A stretch of 6,036 nucleotides of DNA, from positions 1-6,036 of the forward strand of contig CALMAP010000041.1 in the NCBI GenBank assembly GCA_937859825.1, given 5' to 3'. The notes under the pieces were generated by a model that saw nothing but the letters and a program-made list of their open reading frames with translations, searched no databases and had not been told where the DNA came from. The stretch is from an uncultured Terriglobus sp. (GTDB taxonomy: Bacteria; Acidobacteriota; Terriglobia; Terriglobales; Acidobacteriaceae). Both the position numbers and the translations under genes were made by a program. This document shows, piece after piece, positions 1 to 5,483 of this stretch (position 1 is its first letter; each line of letters begins with the position of its first letter).

Positions 1-249
1 CCACTGCAGGGCACCGCAGCGGACATGATCAAGGTAGCCATGCTGCAGATCGACAAGGCCCTGCGCGACCGCAACCTGAAAACCGAGATGACCCTGCAGG
101 TCCACGATGAACTCCTCTTCGACACCCCCGAAGCCGAAGCCGAAGAGGTCAGCACCCTCGTCAAGCAGGAGATGGAAAGCGTCATCCGCCTAAGCATCCC
201 CATCGTCGCCGAAGTAGGCCGCGGCCCCAACTGGCGCGACGCTAAGTGA
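1..249 (+). CDS. polA: DNA polymerase I, C-terminal end (5' end outside window)
   Basis: This is the last 82 residues of DNA polymerase I, which fills gaps and replaces RNA primers during repair and lagging-strand synthesis. The frame is open from base 1 and ends at TGA 247-249. The segment starts with PLQGTAADMIK, the conserved helix of family A polymerases (E. coli PolA has PMQGTAADIIK). It continues with LQVHDELLFDTP, which is motif C with the catalytic His-Asp-Glu (VHDE) of the palm domain, and ends with the typical VEVG-like tail VAEVGRGPNWRDAK. These motifs identify the family securely. The gene runs towards the helicase on the other strand, with only 26 bases between the two stop codons and no clear terminator hairpin. 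The start codon and the 5' nuclease and proofreading domains lie outside the window. Confidence 0.96.
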   Translation, partial: PLQGTAADMIKVAMLQIDKALRDRNLKTEMTLQVHDELLFDTPEAEAEEVSTLVKQEMESVIRLSIPIVAEVGRGPNWRDAK

Positions 250-275
250 TTAACTACTTTGATCTGCTTTGTTTC

Positions 276-1670
276 TTATGCAAGCTTAGTTCCGAGCATG
301 ACAGAATCGATGGCCAGCCATGTTAACGCTTTCGAGTGCATCTCCTGCTCAAAATGAGAACGGACCTCAGTAAAGTCACGACCAAGAAACATTGTTCGCA
401 GCTCGGTGACACTGGCAATAGCCTTATCTGCCAATTCTTGGATTGGCTTCAGAGTAGTTACATAAAGCTCATTTGCGAACGGGACAGCAGTAGGATCAAG
501 CATCATTGTTGGAGAAACTATCGAGACATGAAGAGGAAAGGTGTGATCTAACTTTTCGAAGTGCCGGAGCCATTCTGGATGACCTTTCGCTTCTTGTAGT
601 TCTTTTTTGTAGAGAGTTCCGTCTTGTTTTTTCTCCGTCTTTGCTTCGATTGCTAACCCGCGATTCACATCCAGCCACGCTACATCGGGAGCACCGCTTA
701 AGGTTGGACGCAAAGAGCGAAGTCCAAAACAGCGGCCAAGCGCCTCTAACCCCATGTGTACATCAAGGTGATTAGTTTGACTTAAACGGGTTCGCATTTC
801 CTGCATTGCATTAGAAAAAGAAGGACCCGTCCATCCCCAATGACCGATCGCATTCCATAGCTCCTCGGCACGTGGGTCTGCTTCAACAGCTACAGGAGGA
901 TTCGTCCGAGTTTTTCGCATCACACGATATAACCACGCTATATTTATTCCCGTTCCAACGGCACGCTCAAGGGCCTCTCCAGCAACAGCTGGATCACCCA
1001 CCCTATTTGCAGCCACAGAGGTCAGATACCACCACCAGGCACGATACCCCGCCAAGTCCGGTCCCCCTAACTGATCTGCTACTCCCCTCGCAGTCTGAAG
1101 TGCCTTCTCATACGCACCGTCCCACATCTCGCGCGAGAAAATAACTTCATCGGTTGCACTATTGTCGTAAAGACTGGCTTTTGGGGCAGCTTGAGCAACT
1201 TGTGTCTCAGCGATCATCTGGTCAGCACCATAGCGATACGCGGCATCTGTCAGAAGTCCATTCGCCATGGCAATGAAATCAGCCGGCCTGTTCGCCGCGA
1301 GCTCAGATTGCTGCAAGCCCCAAGCGATTTCTTTAGCCAATTCAGGCGGAAACTCATCAATAAATGACTGTGACGTTGAGGAATCTGCAAGAGCTTGACC
1401 CATAAGGAATATAAGCGAGTAGTCAGTAGCATTTCGGGTGCAGCGCCCCATTCCTTGAATCAGTCTAGTTCTCTCTCTGCGCCGAAAGAATGAACTTAGT
1501 TTCCAACGTTCGGAGAGATGACGCTCCATTAGATTGACAGCCACTGGAGAACCAGCCATTATCAGTAACCTGCAGTCTTCGTCCGGCAGGTCCAAGCCAT
1601 CGTAACGGTTGGCAAGCGTCAGGACTGCATTGTCGGTCGATGTGAACGGGGTAAGAGATTCGCTTATCAA
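276..1670 (-). CDS. Helicase segment 3: motifs V-VI and PD-(D/E)XK-like nuclease domain
   Basis: This is the C-terminal part of the interrupted helicase, 464 residues from a TTG codon at 1670; the real frame continues upstream to about 1697 (reading EVNSAL before ISESL). Residues 17-30 (LTLANRYDGLDLPD) fit motif V and 72-79 (QGMGRCTR) fit motif VI with its arginine fingers. Residues about 100-300 are helical and of unknown function. Residues 309-344 contain Glu309, then GAPD with Asp329, then IEAK with Glu342 and Lys344. The spacing and the preceding beta-strand-like hydrophobics (VAWLDV, GLAIEA) match the active site of PD-(D/E)XK nucleases. KKELQEAKGHPEWL follows, as helices do in that fold. 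The stop is TAA 276-278. By eye this stretch has lower GC in places than polA. The nuclease call rests on pattern only. Confidence 0.72.
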   Translation of the reverse strand: MISESLTPFTSTDNAVLTLANRYDGLDLPDEDCRLLIMAGSPVAVNLMERHLSERWKLSSFFRRRERTRLIQGMGRCTRNATDYSLIFLMGQALADSSTSQSFIDEFPPELAKEIAWGLQQSELAANRPADFIAMANGLLTDAAYRYGADQMIAETQVAQAAPKASLYDNSATDEVIFSREMWDGAYEKALQTARGVADQLGGPDLAGYRAWWWYLTSVAANRVGDPAVAGEALERAVGTGINIAWLYRVMRKTRTNPPVAVEADPRAEELWNAIGHWGWTGPSFSNAMQEMRTRLSQTNHLDVHMGLEALGRCFGLRSLRPTLSGAPDVAWLDVNRGLAIEAKTEKKQDGTLYKKELQEAKGHPEWLRHFEKLDHTFPLHVSIVSPTMMLDPTAVPFANELYVTTLKPIQELADKAIASVTELRTMFLGRDFTEVRSHFEQEMHSKALTWLAIDSVMLGTKLA

Positions 1671-2376
1671 CGCACTGTTGACCTCTCAAAGGGGTTTGAC
1701 CTGCAACCTTCGTAAACTCCTCAAAGGCATCTTCCACCGCGCGATCAGATGGGGAGAGCAAAACCGCTCTCTTCGGCGACAAACCTTCCCAAATGGCCCC
1801 AAGCGCCGCGTAGCTATCAGCTTCTGACCTATATAGTCCTGGAACGAAGACGTACCGGCGACCAAACTGTGGGTTGGGGCTTCTTAAAACTTCCACTTTA
1901 GTTATGCCGTAGGCACGCAAAATATCACCACCATCACCCATCGTCGCAGACATATAGAGACGCTGCTTGGCATCTGCGAATGGTAGATGTGTATGGGTTG
2001 GAGCGATGAAAGGTCTAATCGAAATTTCATGCGCAGTAACTAAGAAGAAGCAGCTATCTAGATGTTGTCTGAGGGTTGGCCAGACAAACCTGATATTTCC
2101 ATCAGCTTGTGAAAGAGTGTCATCGAGCAACGGAATACATTCCGGGAAGTTGCGAACGTCAACTTGATCAGCCACGCCTATAGGCGCAGTGTCATCGAAG
2201 ATTGCTTTGACTTGCGCTTCCGTCATTGCTGGCGAGAGCGCCTGCAAGACTTGATGGAAAAGTGCACTATCGGTCCGTCGCCTAATGGATACAGTCCACA
2301 TTCCCGACACAAACTGCTCACCGCCGTGTGCGTCATCGAAAACTAAGAGGTCTGTCTCTCGAATAAGAGGATTCAC
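1465..2376 (-). CDS. Helicase segment 2: motif II (DDAH) and motif III (SAT)
   Basis: This is the middle part of the interrupted helicase. It begins at GTG 2376, which overlaps the TGA of segment 1 as GTGA. That arrangement could permit coupled re-initiation, but the protein is homologous straight across the join, so a frameshift is simpler. Residues 11-17 read LVFDDAH (motif II, Mg-ATP hydrolysis), 140-145 read LYMSAT (motif III), and VLLSPSDRAVEDAFEEF near 206-221 fits the start of the second RecA-like domain. Meaningful coding ends at about base 1697. The remaining 75 or so residues down to the TGA at 1465-1467 are out-of-frame translation of segment 3 and look compositionally random (Cys, Arg and Ser rich). 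The original product would leave this frame near VAGQTPL. Confidence 0.65.
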   Translation of the reverse strand: MNPLIRETDLLVFDDAHGGEQFVSGMWTVSIRRRTDSALFHQVLQALSPAMTEAQVKAIFDDTAPIGVADQVDVRNFPECIPLLDDTLSQADGNIRFVWPTLRQHLDSCFFLVTAHEISIRPFIAPTHTHLPFADAKQRLYMSATMGDGGDILRAYGITKVEVLRSPNPQFGRRYVFVPGLYRSEADSYAALGAIWEGLSPKRAVLLSPSDRAVEDAFEEFTKVAGQTPLRGQQCVDKRISYPVHIDRQCSPDACQPLRWLGPAGRRLQVTDNGWFSSGCQSNGASSLRTLETKFILSAQREN

Positions 2377-2810
2377 ATTCCATAGGTTGGAAAAGTAGAA
2401 ACCCCAATTGCCACCCGCTTCTTGTATTTACCTTCTGCTGAAACATCTCTCGTCTCCTTTTTTCCTCTCAGATCGGCACAATCTAACCCAAGGCGCTGAG
2501 CCTCCTCCAACACTTGCCCTGCAAGCTGATTGGTGAGACATAGAAAGGCGACTCGCTGTCCCTGTCTACGCTTCCATTCAGCTATGAGAAGCCCTACGGT
2601 CGTTTTTCCCGTTCCTGTCGGCAGCTCTAGCCCAACATCCGACCTACTGCTATGAAGGGTGCTGTAAATACGGAGCATGTCCTGTTGCGGACCGCGGAGA
2701 TAACCATGACTGGCCGCTCTACCCGTCAGGGTAGTAAACAAGCGTTCAGGAGACTCTGGTGCAGCTGATGCAGGACCCCGAGAAACAAAGCTCGGGAGTT
2801 TCATAGTCAT
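2373..2810 (-). CDS. Helicase segment 1: N-terminal ATP-binding part (Walker A)
   Basis: This is the N-terminal fragment of the interrupted helicase. I place the start at ATG 2810, with a second in-frame ATG at 2804, because AGGTGG (bases 2815-2820, minus strand) lies 4 to 10 bases upstream; the longer TTG start at 2852 has no such site. From ATG 2810, residues 37-46 carry the Q-motif-like LRGPQQDML, residues about 64-71 are Walker A PTGTGKTT, and FLCLTNQLAGQV about 25 residues later fits motif Ia. The frame stops at TGA 2373-2375, right after VSTFPTYGM, which is just where SF2 proteins of this kind run into motif II. Alone it would be 145 residues with half an ATPase site, so it is unlikely to work without the next segment. 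Confidence 0.7.
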   Translation of the reverse strand: MTMKLPSFVSRGPASAAPESPERLFTTLTGRAASHGYLRGPQQDMLRIYSTLHSSRSDVGLELPTGTGKTTVGLLIAEWKRRQGQRVAFLCLTNQLAGQVLEEAQRLGLDCADLRGKKETRDVSAEGKYKKRVAIGVSTFPTYGM

Positions 2811-2814
2811 TTGT

Positions 2815-2820
2815 CCACCT
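2815..2820 (-). promoter_or_regulatory. Shine-Dalgarno site of the helicase gene
   Basis: On the minus strand AGGTGG is followed by ACAA and ATG at 2810. The second ATG at 2804 is 10 bases away, a slightly better distance. This site decides against the far TTG start at 2852. Confidence 0.6.
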
Positions 2821-2852
2821 CGCGCTGTGACGGTACCGAAGCCAAGATACAA

Positions 2853-2862
2853 CTAACGTTAG
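2853..2862. repeat. Perfect 10-bp palindrome CTAACGTTAG upstream of the helicase
   Basis: The sequence equals its own reverse complement and lies about 42 bases before the helicase start codon, in an otherwise unstructured leader. The position is compatible with an operator for a dimeric regulator or with part of a promoter, but no clear -10/-35 pair accompanies it. A 10-bp palindrome can also arise by chance. Confidence 0.3.
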
Positions 2863-2901
2863 CGATAATCCACCGTACAGGATTATTGCCGGGCGCTGAG
2901 T

Positions 2902-2938
2902 GCCGGGTGCCCATGTCCGAAGCCCTGCCCTGGGTTCC
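2902..2938 (+). repeat. REP-like element 1, decayed
   Basis: It begins GCCGGGTGCCC, identical to the head of element 2 at 2968-2978, and continues with the left arm CATGTCCGA. The right arm CGGACATGGG is not recognisable, but a tail CTGGGTTCC is still present, close to GGGGTTCC that ends element 2. I read it as a REP copy that lost its pairing arm. Confidence 0.55.
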
Positions 2939-2967
2939 CCTTCATCTTCCGGCTAACAAGAAGAAGC

Positions 2968-3007
2968 GCCGGGTGCCCCATCTCCGGATTCTCGGACATG
3001 GGGTTCC
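2968..3007 (+). repeat. REP element 2 (palindromic, one mismatch)
   Basis: Left arm CCCCATCTCCG (2976-2986), a six-base loop, and right arm CGGACATGGGG (2993-3003) pair over 11 positions with one mismatch. The head GCCGGGTGCCC is shared with element 1. The element belongs to the set around the Y1 transposase. Confidence 0.75.
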
Positions 3008-3090
3008 TAACCTAAGATCTCGGCTACACTTCGCGAACATCATCTTCTAAATAGAACTGGCGACATCGGTCAACTCCGCGCCGGAGAGCT

Positions 3091-3126
3091 CTGAGTGCCA
3101 CGTCCGAAACACCGGACGTGGGGCAC
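3091..3126 (+). repeat. REP element 3 (palindromic)
   Basis: CCACGTCCG (3098-3106) pairs perfectly with CGGACGTGG (3113-3121) across a six-base loop, and GTG (3095-3097) pairs with CAC (3124-3126) past a two-base bulge. The lead-in CTGAGTGCC is repeated exactly at 2896-2904 before element 1. The arms use CACGTCC where elements 2 and 4 use CATCTCC or CATGTCC. Confidence 0.75.
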
Positions 3127-3170
3127 GGAGAGGAATGTCAAGGCAACAAGGGTTTCATCCAGAATGCAGT

Positions 3171-3200
3171 GTGCCCCATGTCCGGACTTTCGGACATGGG
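3171..3200 (+). repeat. REP element 4, abutting the transposase stop codon
   Basis: CCCATGTCCG (3175-3184) and CGGACATGGG (3191-3200) form a perfect 10-bp stem with a six-base loop, preceded by the GTGCC head seen in the other copies. It ends one base from the transposase stop codon (complement of 3202-3204), so in the transposase mRNA the hairpin follows the stop directly and may protect or terminate the message. Confidence 0.8.
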
Positions 3201-3201
3201 A

Positions 3202-3750
3202 TCATCTTCCCAGCCACTCACATCTCCCATTCGGATACGTCGTCCTGAACGGGTGACGGCATGGAGGCTGACAGTTAACCTTAGCCCTGGCCCAGTCAGA
3301 ATCGATCTGCACACGACCGAATTCGCCAGTAAGGTAACAGCGATAACTCGACCATGGCCAGTCTTCAGGGTTTTGCACCAGACCACGCTTCACAGGATTG
3401 CGGTGAATGTAGCGAAGACAATCCACCATCTGACTGTGTGAGCAAAGGTTCGCATCGTAGTAGCGCTTCTGCCAGAACGGTCTGATCGGCTGGCGAAGCG
3501 AGACGGACAGCTTCATCAACTTGATTGCGCCTGAAAGTAAGTCGCTTCCTGGTTCACTCATTAGAAGGTGCATGTGTTCCGGCATGAAGACATATCCGAC
3601 TACGTCCAGGTCGTAGCGAACTCTTGTACGCTCCAATTCTTCTTCTGCAAGAGCGTAACCGTCGTGCAGGTAAGGCAGACGATGCCAACAGCTAGCCGTG
3701 ATGAAGTGGAGATCACCTTCCCGCTGCCATCGGACAGGTCCCCGTGTCAT
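3202..3750 (-). CDS. REP-associated tyrosine transposase (RAYT, IS200-like Y1/HUH family)
   Basis: This 182-residue protein belongs to the Y1 transposase superfamily, single-strand DNA endonucleases that cut and join REP sequences through a catalytic tyrosine. The N-terminal RWQREGDLHFITASCWHR is the first strand of the fold. Residues 57-64 (PEHMHLLM) hold the HUH motif (His59, His61). Residues 114-122 (YIHRNPVKRG) carry the likely nucleophile Tyr114, and WPWSSYRCY after it is the usual RAYT signature. The start is ATG 3748-3750, with AGGTA about 5 bases upstream. No IS ends or target duplications are seen; instead palindromic REPs lie on both sides, which is the mark of RAYTs rather than IS200 elements. 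The last 25 residues (three Cys) do not match the family core as I know it and may be a variable tail. All catalytic residues are present, so it may be active. Confidence 0.9.
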   Translation of the reverse strand: MTRGPVRWQREGDLHFITASCWHRLPYLHDGYALAEEELERTRVRYDLDVVGYVFMPEHMHLLMSEPGSDLLSGAIKLMKLSVSLRQPIRPFWQKRYYDANLCSHSQMVDCLRYIHRNPVKRGLVQNPEDWPWSSYRCYLTGEFGRVQIDSDWARAKVNCQPPCRHPFRTTYPNGRCEWLGR

Positions 3751-3794
3751 GCCAGTACCTGATAGTCAAACCTGCGGGCCGGATAATCCTGATT

Positions 3795-3820
3795 CCCACG
3801 TCCGGTTTTCCGGACATGGG
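3795..3820 (-). repeat. REP element 5, upstream of the transposase
   Basis: CCCACGTCCGG (3795-3805) and CCGGACATGGG (3810-3820) form an 11-bp stem closed by TTTT, with one position that pairs only as G-U. It lies 45 bases before the transposase start. On the minus strand it ends in GGGAATC, like the tails of the other copies, so I assign it the opposite orientation; it lacks the GTGCC head. Confidence 0.75.
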
Positions 3821-3857
3821 TCGAATCGTCACGAAGTCTTCTGGATAGCCGTCTTGC

Positions 3858-3875
3858 ACTGCCTTTTCAGGCAGT
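3858..3875 (-). terminator. Small hairpin over the stop codon of the PEP-CTERM gene
   Basis: ACTGCC (3858-3863) and GGCAGT (3870-3875) pair perfectly over six bases with a six-base loop that contains the TGA stop. No U-run follows in the direction of transcription, so it is at best a weak or factor-dependent terminator. Confidence 0.25.
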
Positions 3876-4490
3876 CAGCGTCCGCTTCCAGAAGAGCATC
3901 CCGCAGCAGCCAAGTGCACTCAGCAGCAACAGCAAGGACGAAGGCTCCGGTGTCACCGCAGCGGCAGGGGCGTGCGTGGTGTTGTTGTAGTACAGAAAGT
4001 TGGTGTCCGCGTCGGACAGCGACAAGCCCTTGAACGCAATGTCTCCCAGGGAATTCAGCAGCAGGTTCGACACACCACCGTAGTAAAGCTGCTGCAGCGT
4101 GCCACCAGCCAACAAGTACAGGCTCGGGAAATAGTCTGCCTGATTGTAGGCGGAGAACAGGCTATAGCCGCCATTACACCGCGCCATGGAGATGAGGCTT
4201 AGGCCGGCAAAGGAGACACTGCAGCTTGCGCCGTTGTCGAAAGTAAACGGAGGTGCCGTTGTATACGTCACGGAACCGGCACCCGGCGTGAAGGTATTCC
4301 ACGTTAAGCTCGAATTGGAATACGTTGTGAGCGTGCCTGCGTCAGTAAGGCCGATGTTGGCGATGCTGCCCGAGCTATATCCCACACGGTAGATGCTGTA
4401 GCTATCGGCATGCGCAGAAGGGCTTAGCAGACAAACTCCGAACACGAGACAGAGGACCGCAAGAACAGACACAGGGGAAAAGAAACGCAT
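3867..4490 (-). CDS. PEP-CTERM sorting domain-containing secreted protein
   Basis: This is a 207-residue exported protein with no recognisable enzyme domain. Residues 1-28 are a signal peptide: Arg2, a hydrophobic core VSVLAVLCLVFGVCLL, and a likely cleavage site after Ala-His-Ala28. The mature part is rich in Ser, Thr, Gly, Tyr and Asn, as expected for an extracellular beta-rich protein. The C-terminus has VTPEPSS (PEP at 181-183), a hydrophobic stretch from about 186 to 200 and the basic end WKR. This is the PEP-CTERM tripartite signal, recognised in known systems by exosortase for sorting to the outer envelope or matrix. ATG 4490 is preceded by TGAGGT. No exosortase gene is in the window, and it must be encoded elsewhere. 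The gene is divergent from the methyltransferase. Function beyond surface localisation is unknown. Confidence 0.85.
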   Translation of the reverse strand: MRFFSPVSVLAVLCLVFGVCLLSPSAHADSYSIYRVGYSSGSIANIGLTDAGTLTTYSNSSLTWNTFTPGAGSVTYTTAPPFTFDNGASCSVSFAGLSLISMARCNGGYSLFSAYNQADYFPSLYLLAGGTLQQLYYGGVSNLLLNSLGDIAFKGLSLSDADTNFLYYNNTTHAPAAAVTPEPSSLLLLLSALGCCGMLFWKRTLTA

Positions 4491-4669
4491 AGGTACCTCA
4501 ATTGGAATGCTTCAAGAGTCGTGTCGGCCTCGCGAACTTGTCAAGTCAATTTTGTTCCGGATAGGCGTGTGGCACGCTTTCAGATTCTCGGGTTATAGAG
4601 TCTTCCATGTGGTGAAACCTGCCGTCTTGCCTGTTCAAACGGAAGTTCCATGCGAAACCCGGAGACATC

Positions 4670-5356
4670 GTGGGAGCGCGCGCTACGGAAGGAGTTCTCC
4701 GGAATGCTAGGTACGCTCAGAGTGTGACCACAACCCTTCAGGAGCATTTCGGCCAGATCGACATCTACGTTTTCGATCAGCTTTTACGCGGCAACATCAC
4801 CCCGGACATGCGCCTTCTGGATGCGGGCTGTGGCTATGGCCGCAACCTGGTCTACCTGTTGCGTGAGGGATTTGAGGTCTTCGGCATGGACGCGGATGCG
4901 GATGCCATCGACCACGTTCGCCAGCTCTCAGTTTCGCTCGGGACGCGATTGCCTGCGGAGAATTTTTACTACGCCGGGCCTATCCATCAACTCCCTCAGA
5001 CGGACGGCTTCTTCGACGTGGTGTTGTGCAATTCCGTGCTGCACTTTGCGCAGAGTCAAAGGCACTTCCACGCCATGCTGGCGGAGCTGTGGCGTGTGCT
5101 GCGACCCGGCGGTCTGCTGTTCTGCCGCCTCGGCTCCCGGATCGGCATGGACTTCCCTCGCGTACCCGGCCAGGCAAACCACTTCTACATCGCGGACGGC
5201 TCAGAGTGGTTCCTGGTGGATGAGGCCATGCTGCTGCAACTCACAGCGAGACTGGATGCCGTCCTGGTCGATCCGCTGAAGACAACGGTCGTGCAGAACT
5301 ACCGCTGCATGACGACGTGGGTGTTGCGGAAGCGCTACAAGAAGACCGAGGGGTAG
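4670..5356 (+). CDS. Class I SAM-dependent methyltransferase
   Basis: This 228-residue cytoplasmic protein has the Rossmann-like methyltransferase core. Residues 49-59 (LLDAGCGYGRN) are motif I, the SAM-binding glycine loop. Asp74 in VFGMDAD is the acidic residue that usually binds the SAM ribose. FFDVVLCNSVLHF (114-126) is motif II and LWRVLRPGGLLF (140-151) is motif III. The GCGxGRN-xxYL arrangement recalls TehB-type and Methyltransf_11 enzymes, but the substrate cannot be read from sequence. I use GTG 4670, with GGAG five bases before it. GTG 4724 would give a 210-residue protein beginning VTTTLQEHFGQIDIY, and since clear family similarity starts only there it is a serious alternative. The gene stands alone between a divergent and a convergent neighbour. 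The stop is TAG 5354-5356. Confidence 0.88.
   Translation: MGARATEGVLRNARYAQSVTTTLQEHFGQIDIYVFDQLLRGNITPDMRLLDAGCGYGRNLVYLLREGFEVFGMDADADAIDHVRQLSVSLGTRLPAENFYYAGPIHQLPQTDGFFDVVLCNSVLHFAQSQRHFHAMLAELWRVLRPGGLLFCRLGSRIGMDFPRVPGQANHFYIADGSEWFLVDEAMLLQLTARLDAVLVDPLKTTVVQNYRCMTTWVLRKRYKKTEG
4687..4694 (+). promoter_or_regulatory. Strong Shine-Dalgarno-like GGAAGGAG near the methyltransferase start
   Basis: GGAAGGAG lies nine bases before ATG 4704, which opens only a seven-codon frame (MLGTLRV) whose TGA overlaps GTG 4724. It is 29 bases before GTG 4724, too far to serve that codon directly, and lies inside the coding region if GTG 4670 is used. Confidence 0.3.
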
Positions 5357-5387
5357 ACCGTTGAGATCCTTTCCTATGTTCACGGAT

Positions 5388-5439
5388 TGTCATTCCGACG
5401 GAAAGCCGAGCTCGTCGCGGGGGAAGCGAGAGAATGACA
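5388..5439. repeat. Nested inverted repeat between convergent genes
   Basis: TGTCATTC (5388-5395) and GAATGACA (5432-5439) are perfect inverted 8-mers. Inside them CGACG (5396-5400) pairs with CGTCG (5413-5417). The TGTCATTCCGA start and the GAAGCGAGAGAATGACA end resemble dispersed repeats I associate with acidobacterial and other genomes; that resemblance is from memory. Lying between the methyltransferase and the right-hand gene, both transcribed towards it, it could act as a two-way terminator, although no U-run is present. Confidence 0.5.
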
Positions 5440-5483
5440 GGATTCGGTCCAGAAAGGCACGAGCAAGAATGTAGACGCTGGCC

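Larger units (their letters stand above)
276..2810 (-). pseudogene. SF2 helicase with C-terminal PD-(D/E)XK nuclease signature, interrupted by two frameshifts
   Basis: Read end to end this is one gene of about 845 codons, now split in three. The order of motifs is that of a single superfamily 2 helicase: a Q-like motif (LRGPQQDML), Walker A (PTGTGKTT), DEAH-type motif II (VFDDAH), motif III (SAT), motif V region (LANRYDGLDLPD) and motif VI (QGMGRCTRN). A C-terminal region then shows GLEALGRCFGL, GAPD and IEAK, the alpha-A Glu, Asp and E-x-K pattern of PD-(D/E)XK nucleases. The first and third segments share one frame and the middle one is shifted. A one-base loss near 2376 would turn an expected YGNVNPL into YGM-stop, and a one-base gain near 1697 returns to the original frame. 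No other stop or gap is seen, so decay is recent or the indels are sequencing errors. No FeS-cluster cysteine set is visible, which argues against a true XPD/DinG enzyme. The substrate and role are unknown; ATP-dependent unwinding coupled to cleavage is inferred, with defence or repair as options. Confidence 0.8.

Noticed and set aside
1685..1705. Programmed +1 frameshift at CCCCTTTGAGAG in the helicase, reminiscent of the prfB CTTTGA site
   Set aside because: In prfB the TGA is in the frame being read; here it is not, and no internal Shine-Dalgarno with the required spacing is seen.
2370..2385. Programmed -1 frameshift at the segment 1/2 join
   Set aside because: No slippery heptamer (the site reads TATGGAATGTGA) and no obvious downstream structure; a plain indel is simpler.
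2902..3200. CRISPR array
   Set aside because: The repeated units are short palindromes with unequal spacing and diverged arms, and no cas gene is nearby.
3118..3441. Plus-strand open frame of 107 codons opposite the transposase
   Set aside because: It is the antisense shadow of the transposase and crosses a REP; no family resemblance or ribosome site.
4538..4566. Overlapping divergent -35 boxes (TTGTCA on plus, TTGACA on minus) between the PEP-CTERM and methyltransferase genes
   Set aside because: No acceptable -10 box lies 16-18 bases from either; CTTGTCAAG is near-palindromic, so the pair is not independent evidence.
4569..4590. Sigma-54 promoter starting TGGCACG
   Set aside because: The -24 half is good, but no TTGC-like -12 element follows at the required distance.
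4821..5279. Plus-strand open frame of 152 codons inside the methyltransferase
   Set aside because: It is rich in Cys, Ser, Arg and Trp as expected from a +1 reading of a GC-rich gene, and has no domain.
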